Source: Actinomycetota bacterium
Lineage (GTDB): Bacteria > Actinomycetota > Actinomycetes > S36-B12
NCBI GenBank assembly: GCA_030652695.1
Contig: JAUSQD010000019.1
Location: 1-37,522, forward strand
Direction: 5' to 3'
DNA: 37,522 bases
Shown here piece by piece: positions 32,093-37,522 of the stretch (position 1 is its first letter; each line of letters starts with the position of its first letter). The position numbers and the translations under genes are program-made. A model generated the notes under the pieces. That model did not search any database. It saw only the letters and a program-made list of their open reading frames with translations, and was not told the DNA's origin.

Positions 32093-33853
32093 TCAGCTGG
32101 CGCAGATCAGCGTGATGCGTTCAATGAGTTCGCCAACCGACACATCTTCACGCTCGCCACTTCGACGATCCTTGATCTCGACAAGACCTTCACCCAGCTT
32201 CTTTCCCACGATCACAATCGTCGGAACACCGATGAGTTCTGAGTCATTGAACTTCACACCAGGCGACACCCCTGTGCGGTCGTCGTACAGCACCCGAATG
32301 CCTTGCAGTTCCAACTGCTCCGCGATGCGCTCTGCTTCGAGGTAGATGGCATCGTCTTTGCCCGCCGCCACCAGATGCACATCTGCCGGAGCAAGTTCGC
32401 GTGGCCAGATCAATCCCTTGTCATCGTGTGATTGCTCTGCAATTGCACCCACCGCTCGAGAGACGCCAATGCCGTAGGAACCCATCGTCACTGTCACGAG
32501 TTCACCGTGTTCATCAAGTACTTTCAGACCCATCGCTTCGGCATACTTTCGACCGAGCTGAAAGATGTGGCCGATCTCAATGCCACGTTCAATCTGAAGT
32601 CCGGTTCCGCACTTAGGACATGCATCGCCTTCGCGCACATCGGCGACATCAATGAAGCCATCAGCAGTGAAATCGCGACCGGCTACATAGTCATAGAAGT
32701 GTCGAGCCGACTCATTGGCGCCCGTGATCCAGCGGGATCCCTGCACCACTCGGGGATCAACGAGATAGCGCACGCCTGAGCTGTGAGCCTCACCCAGCGC
32801 ACTCGGACCGATGTACCCCTTCACCAAGTCGGGATAGCGCTCGAAATCAGCATCCTCAAAGGCCTTTGCCTGGCTTGGCTGCAGCACCGCCTCCAGCCTC
32901 TTCATATCAATCTCACGATCACCAGGGACCCCAATGGCCAGTGCAGAGGTGACACCGGCTGGGTCCGAGACCATGAACAGCACATTCTTCAGCGTGTCAG
33001 CTGCGCTCCAAGGGCGATCCTCCCTGGCAAAATCGCGGTTGGAGAAGCTCACGAGGGCTTGGATGGTTCCCGAACTCGGCGTCTGCTCGATGTGTGCAGG
33101 CGCGACATTGGCAGCATCAACATTGGGCGGCGCGACCGTCTGAACTGCTTCGACATTTGCCGCGTACGCGCAGGATGGGCAGCGAACGAAACTGTCCTCA
33201 CCCACAGGGGTCGGAGCGAGGAATTCCTCGCTGGCTGATCCACCCATGGCTCCAGACATCGCCGACACAATCACGAATTCCAGACCCAGTCGATTGAAGG
33301 TGGAGACATAGGCATCGCGATGCTGGTCATAGGAGATCTGCAATCCAGCATCGTCAATGTCGAAGGAGTAGGAATCCTTCATGACGAACTCGCGGCCGCG
33401 CAGGATGCCGGCTCGAGGACGTGCCTCATCTCGGTACTTCGCCTGGATTTGGTAGAGACTGACGGGAAGATCCTTGTAGGAGGAGAACTCCCCCTTGACC
33501 AGCAGCGTGAACATCTCCTCGTGGGTTGGGCCCAGGAGGTAGTCCGCGCCCTTGCGATCCTGAAGCCGAAACAGCCCCTCGCCGTATTCAGTCCAGCGAT
33601 TGGTCAGCTCATACGGCTCACGCGGCAGCAGCGCGGGAAAGTGCACCTCCTGAAAGCCTGCAGCGTTCATCTCATCGCGCACGATGCCTTCGACATTTCG
33701 ATACACCTGATAGCCCAAGGGCAGCCAGGTGAAGATTCCTGGTGCGACTCGGCGGATAAAGCCAGCCCGGACGAGCAGTCGATGGCTTGGCAGTTCTGCA
33801 TCCGCAGGATCCTCACGAAGGGTGCGCAGAAACAGTGTCGACATTCGCAGCAT
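32093..33853 (-). CDS. proS: Prolyl-tRNA synthetase (bacterial type with insertion domain)
   Basis: [47 protein letters not shown]...[11 protein letters not shown]...[24 protein letters not shown]. Confidence 0.96.
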   Translation of the reverse strand: MLRMSTLFLRTLREDPADAELPSHRLLVRAGFIRRVAPGIFTWLPLGYQVYRNVEGIVRDEMNAAGFQEVHFPALLPREPYELTNRWTEYGEGLFRLQDRKGADYLLGPTHEEMFTLLVKGEFSSYKDLPVSLYQIQAKYRDEARPRAGILRGREFVMKDSYSFDIDDAGLQISYDQHRDAYVSTFNRLGLEFVIVSAMSGAMGGSASEEFLAPTPVGEDSFVRCPSCAYAANVEAVQTVAPPNVDAANVAPAHIEQTPSSGTIQALVSFSNRDFAREDRPWSAADTLKNVLFMVSDPAGVTSALAIGVPGDREIDMKRLEAVLQPSQAKAFEDADFERYPDLVKGYIGPSALGEAHSSGVRYLVDPRVVQGSRWITGANESARHFYDYVAGRDFTADGFIDVADVREGDACPKCGTGLQIERGIEIGHIFQLGRKYAEAMGLKVLDEHGELVTVTMGSYGIGVSRAVGAIAEQSHDDKGLIWPRELAPADVHLVAAGKDDAIYLEAERIAEQLELQGIRVLYDDRTGVSPGVKFNDSELIGVPTIVIVGKKLGEGLVEIKDRRSGEREDVSVGELIERITLICAS

Positions 33854-33890
33854 TTGGTCAGCCTAGTGATCAGCGGCCGCCGCAGAATGA

Positions 33891-35903
33891 CTAGAACAGC
33901 ACCGTTGCAAAAGTGCCGACCTGCTCGAATCCAACGGCCAAATATGCCTTGCGGGCAGGAGTGTTGAAATCGTTGACGTAGAGCGAAACCGTCGGACTGA
34001 ATCGAGCGCGCGCGGCGACAACGACTGCCGCCATCCCCGGGATGGAGATACCACGACCTCGAAGACTGCGATCGACCCAGACGCCCTGCACCTGACACAC
34101 AAAGGGGCTGACGGCACCCACTTCGGCCTTGAACTCCACCAGCCCGTCGCGCACTCGGCCAAAGCTTCGACCTGTGCGGATCAGGTCCGCGCAGCGACTT
34201 CGATAGGCAAGGGTGTTGCCTCCCGCTATGGGTGAAACGCCGATCTCCTCAGTGAACATGTCGATCGCTGCAGGAAGATAGGCATCGAGCTCTTCCAAGC
34301 GGATGCATCTGACTTCTGGATCAGGTTCAACAAGCCCATCTGAGCTGATCGCCATGAGCGGCTGCACATCGCGCACTGCTCGTGCTGTCCCCCAGGCCGG
34401 TTCGAGCAATCGCCACAGTCCCAGGACTTCCTCCGCTCGGCCAAGCATGGACGAGGACCGACGAAGTCGAGGGCGCAGGTAGTCAGCGAACGCAGCAATA
34501 GCCGCCGGAGTTGCCTCGATGGGCACGAGGTTGGCACCAGAGAACAGCGCTGAAACGAGTTGGTCATCTTTGTAGTAACCAAGAATCTCCCCACCGAGTT
34601 TCCAGGGGTCGACCCCGCCAATGTGCACCCGAGATTCAACAAAGCAGTGGGCAATTGGGTCACGAGCGAAGAGGCGAAGCAACTGCTCCAAATCATTGGC
34701 GGCTATCGATCGCACATTTCCCACGAGGCGACTATAGGCCCACGGACGATAGTGAGCCACTACCTCTGGCGTGCCGCTCTCCGTCATCGATTCAGCGAGC
34801 TTGAGCGCCTCTTCGATCAAGGTTTCCACGATCATCGACTCCGGCACGGTCTTGATCACCTCTCCCCTGACGAAGATCTGCCCCTTGCCATTGCCCGACG
34901 CCACACCCAGATCAGCTTCGCGGGCTTCGCCGGGGCCATTGACCACACAGCCCATGACTGCCACACGCAGTGGAACATCAAGCCCCTCAAGACCAGCAGT
35001 GACCTGCTCGGCCAGGGTGTAAACGTCAACCTGGGCGCGCCCACACGAGGGGCAGGAGACGATCTCAAGTCCGCGCTGGCGCAGGTTGAGGGATTCCAGG
35101 ATCTGGTTGCCGACCTTGATTTCCTCAACCGGTGGTGCGGAAAGTGACACACGGATCGTGTCGCCGATGCCTCGGCTGAGCAGCGCACCAAAGGCCACGG
35201 CGGACTTCACGGTGCCTTGAAACATCGGGCCGGCTTCTGTGACACCCAAATGCAAGGGGTAGTCACATTGCTCAGCAAGCTGGATGTAGGCCTCCACCAT
35301 GATCACTGGATCGTGATGCTTCACCGAGATCTTGATGTCGCGGAAGTCGTGTTCTTCAAACAGCGAGGCCTCCCAAAGCGCCGACTCCACCAATGCTTCC
35401 GGAGTCGCCTTGCCATATTTCTGCAAGAGCCTGGGATCAAGGGAACCCGCATTCACCCCAATGCGAATGGGCGTGCCAGCATCGCGCGCAGCGCGAGAGA
35501 TCGCCGCAATTTGATCGTCAAACTTCTTGATGTTGCCGGGATTCACCCGCACTCCAGCACAGCCCGCATCGATGGCTGCGAACACATACTTGGGCTGGAA
35601 GTGAATATCTGCAATGACAGGGATGCCGGCCTTGCGCGCGATCTGCGGCAGCGCGTCAGCATCATCTTGACTTGGGCAGGCAACACGAACGATCTGACAG
35701 CCAGCCGCAGTGAGTTCGGCGATCTGCTGCAGAGTCGCGTTGACATCAGAGGTCAAAGTCGTGCACATCGATTGCACGCTGATCGGAGCATCTCCACCGA
35801 CGGTGACTGGATGCGTTGGATGCTTGAGAATCAATGGGCGTGACTTGCGACGGGCAGCGATCACACGCGGAGCAGGTGCAGGCATGCCCAGTTGAATAGT
35901 CAC
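33891..35903 (-). CDS. ispG: Fused 4-hydroxy-3-methylbut-2-enyl diphosphate synthase (IspG) + GNAT domain (DUF4081-type)
   Basis: Single 670-aa ORF. N-terminal Isp[45 protein letters not shown]-terminal [95 protein letters not shown]. No stop between them. Confidence 0.9.
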   Translation of the reverse strand: MTIQLGMPAPAPRVIAARRKSRPLILKHPTHPVTVGGDAPISVQSMCTTLTSDVNATLQQIAELTAAGCQIVRVACPSQDDADALPQIARKAGIPVIADIHFQPKYVFAAIDAGCAGVRVNPGNIKKFDDQIAAISRAARDAGTPIRIGVNAGSLDPRLLQKYGKATPEALVESALWEASLFEEHDFRDIKISVKHHDPVIMVEAYIQLAEQCDYPLHLGVTEAGPMFQGTVKSAVAFGALLSRGIGDTIRVSLSAPPVEEIKVGNQILESLNLRQRGLEIVSCPSCGRAQVDVYTLAEQVTAGLEGLDVPLRVAVMGCVVNGPGEAREADLGVASGNGKGQIFVRGEVIKTVPESMIVETLIEEALKLAESMTESGTPEVVAHYRPWAYSRLVGNVRSIAANDLEQLLRLFARDPIAHCFVESRVHIGGVDPWKLGGEILGYYKDDQLVSALFSGANLVPIEATPAAIAAFADYLRPRLRRSSSMLGRAEEVLGLWRLLEPAWGTARAVRDVQPLMAISSDGLVEPDPEVRCIRLEELDAYLPAAIDMFTEEIGVSPIAGGNTLAYRSRCADLIRTGRSFGRVRDGLVEFKAEVGAVSPFVCQVQGVWVDRSLRGRGISIPGMAAVVVAARARFSPTVSLYVNDFNTPARKAYLAVGFEQVGTFATVLF

Positions 35904-35925
35904 AAGTGCATTATCCCCTTGCTCA

Positions 35926-37245
35926 TCAGCCCAGCGAGATCGGCTTGACCAAATCGGCCCAGATCACAATGGCGCCCATGCTGACCAGCGCGATCGCGAC
36001 GAAGTAGGCCACCGGCAGCAGTCGCGCGACATCCACGGGTCCAGGGTCAGGACGACCTCGGAACTTGGCGATCGACCGACGGATCGCCTCGTACAGGGCT
36101 CCGGCAATATGCCCGCCATCCAGCGGAGGGATCGGGAGCAGATTGAAGAGGAACAGGAAGAGGTTCAAGGAGGCTGCCAGACCCAGGAATGTGGCGATTT
36201 TTCCTTGGATTGGCTCGTCCATGGCAGCGATGTCACCGCCCAAACGGCTGACTCCGACCACACTCACCGGGCCATCAATTGCCCGCTCCTGTCCGCCAAT
36301 CAGCGTCTCAGTGACCAGTTCGTAGAGTCGAATGGGCAAACTGATCAGTGCGCCAATGGATGCTGTCGTCAGATTCCACATGAACGCAGGAACCTCAGTC
36401 CAACTCTGGCGCACGTAGTCAACGCCAGGACTCACGCCAACGAAGCCCCCCTCAATCGTGGCGCCGGTCGCGACGCCAGTGTCGTCGTACTCAGGGCGAT
36501 CGATGAGTGCAACAGCAACCGGAACCACGAGCTCTTGACCATCACGCACCAGATCCAGGCTCACAGTTGTGCCACCCGATGCCCGAAGTGCGGTGCTGAC
36601 CGAATCCCAATCCTGTGCCGATTTGCCATTCATGCCACTAATGACGTCGCCCGGCTGAATACCGGCAGCCATCGCAGGCGTTTGGCTTGAGCCAACTGGG
36701 CAGTTGCCTGATGGCAGCGCAGCTCCGGAGGGGTGAAGTTCGCTTGGAGTGCAGGGCACTACGGAGTTCACCGTGAGTGAGGGTTGCGGCAGGCCAATGC
36801 CGACAAGCAGGATCGAGAACAGCACGGTCGCGAAGATCAGGTTCATCGTTGGACCACCAAGCATCACCATCACGCGCTTGCGCACTGGCAGGCGATAGAA
36901 GACGCGATCTTGATCCTGCGGTCCCACTTCTTCCAAGGACTGCTGCCTGGCATCGGCAATCATGGTGGCAAATCGCCCGGTGCTGGCTGGCGCCGCTGCC
37001 TCCTCAGATTCCTTGGCAGGCGGCAGCATTCCGATCATGCGGACATAGCCGCCCAGCGGCACGGCCTTGAAGCCATAGCGGGTTTCACCTTTGACGCGAG
37101 TCCACAGGGCAGGGCCGAAACCGATCATGAACTCGGTGACTTTGACGCCAAATTTCTTCGCGGGCAGAAAGTGCCCCAATTCATGCAGCGCGATGGAAAG
37201 AGCAATGAGCACCACGAAGATCACAATGCCGATGAGCTGCAGCAC
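35926..37245 (-). CDS. rseP: M50 site-2 (RIP) zinc metalloprotease with PDZ domain
   Basis: [18 protein letters not shown] (HExxH); [72 protein letters not shown] start at 37245. Confidence 0.93.
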   Translation of the reverse strand: MLQLIGIVIFVVLIALSIALHELGHFLPAKKFGVKVTEFMIGFGPALWTRVKGETRYGFKAVPLGGYVRMIGMLPPAKESEEAAAPASTGRFATMIADARQQSLEEVGPQDQDRVFYRLPVRKRVMVMLGGPTMNLIFATVLFSILLVGIGLPQPSLTVNSVVPCTPSELHPSGAALPSGNCPVGSSQTPAMAAGIQPGDVISGMNGKSAQDWDSVSTALRASGGTTVSLDLVRDGQELVVPVAVALIDRPEYDDTGVATGATIEGGFVGVSPGVDYVRQSWTEVPAFMWNLTTASIGALISLPIRLYELVTETLIGGQERAIDGPVSVVGVSRLGGDIAAMDEPIQGKIATFLGLAASLNLFLFLFNLLPIPPLDGGHIAGALYEAIRRSIAKFRGRPDPGPVDVARLLPVAYFVAIALVSMGAIVIWADLVKPISLG

Positions 37246-37522
37246 TAGCGCACCCCTTTCGCAAACACCGAAGCAACTTCCAGTGCCCGCACGCGAGCCC
37301 AAGCATCAGCCAGTTGGACGTGCTCGAGGCTGAGGTCGTTCCCTGTCACGAGCACAGAGCCGTCGCGGCCGTCGCCTCCTGCAAGATGCTCACCAAGGAC
37401 TTCGGCCACCGTGCGCACGATCTGAGGAAAGGCAATCGTGCGGTCCAGGAATGCCGACACACATGCTTCATCAGCCGCATTGAACACTGCAGTGGCCGTT
37501 CCGCCGGCAGCACCAGCGGCTC
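37245..37522 (-). CDS. dxr: 1-deoxy-D-xylulose 5-phosphate reductoisomerase, C-terminal part (5' end beyond window)
   Basis: AGAAGGTATAVFNAADEACVSAFLDRTIAFPQIVRTVAEVLGEHLAG is the Dxr C-terminal domain. Confidence 0.9.
   Translation of the reverse strand, partial: AAGAAGGTATAVFNAADEACVSAFLDRTIAFPQIVRTVAEVLGEHLAGGDGRDGSVLVTGNDLSLEHVQLADAWARVRALEVASVFAKGVR

Overview
This 37.5 kb window is an actinobacterial-type chromosomal segment, coded almost entirely on the minus strand, in long runs of tightly packed and often overlapping genes. In minus-strand order (high to low coordinate): dxr (partial), site-2 protease (rseP/rip1-like), an ispG ORF fused in frame to a GNAT domain, proS, rimP-nusA-ylxR-infB-rbfA-truB-ribF-rpsO-pnp, an M16 peptidase, dapB, a two-component system, thyX-dapA-rnj, def-fmt-rsmB-rpe-ribD-ribE-ribBA-ribH-hisE-hisG, an SseB-family gene, a glycosyltransferase/methyltransferase/alpha-toroid cluster, and infC (partial). 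Two genes lie on the plus strand: a SAM methyltransferase next to infC and a DUF4439-like lipoprotein between rimP and proS. Most of the window is conserved housekeeping. Points worth a second look: (i) the IspG-GNAT fusion; (ii) a histidine kinase with two membrane modules, the second followed by a kinase-like region lacking recognisable catalytic motifs, placed inside the pnp-dapB operon; (iii) an uncharacterised glycosyltransferase/methyltransferase/toroid cluster; (iv) infC starting on ATC, missed by the ORF track; (v) hairpins in the rpsO-pnp and infC leaders. I found no CRISPR array, tRNA, rRNA, transposon or phage module. All family calls come from reading the translations; no database search was run.
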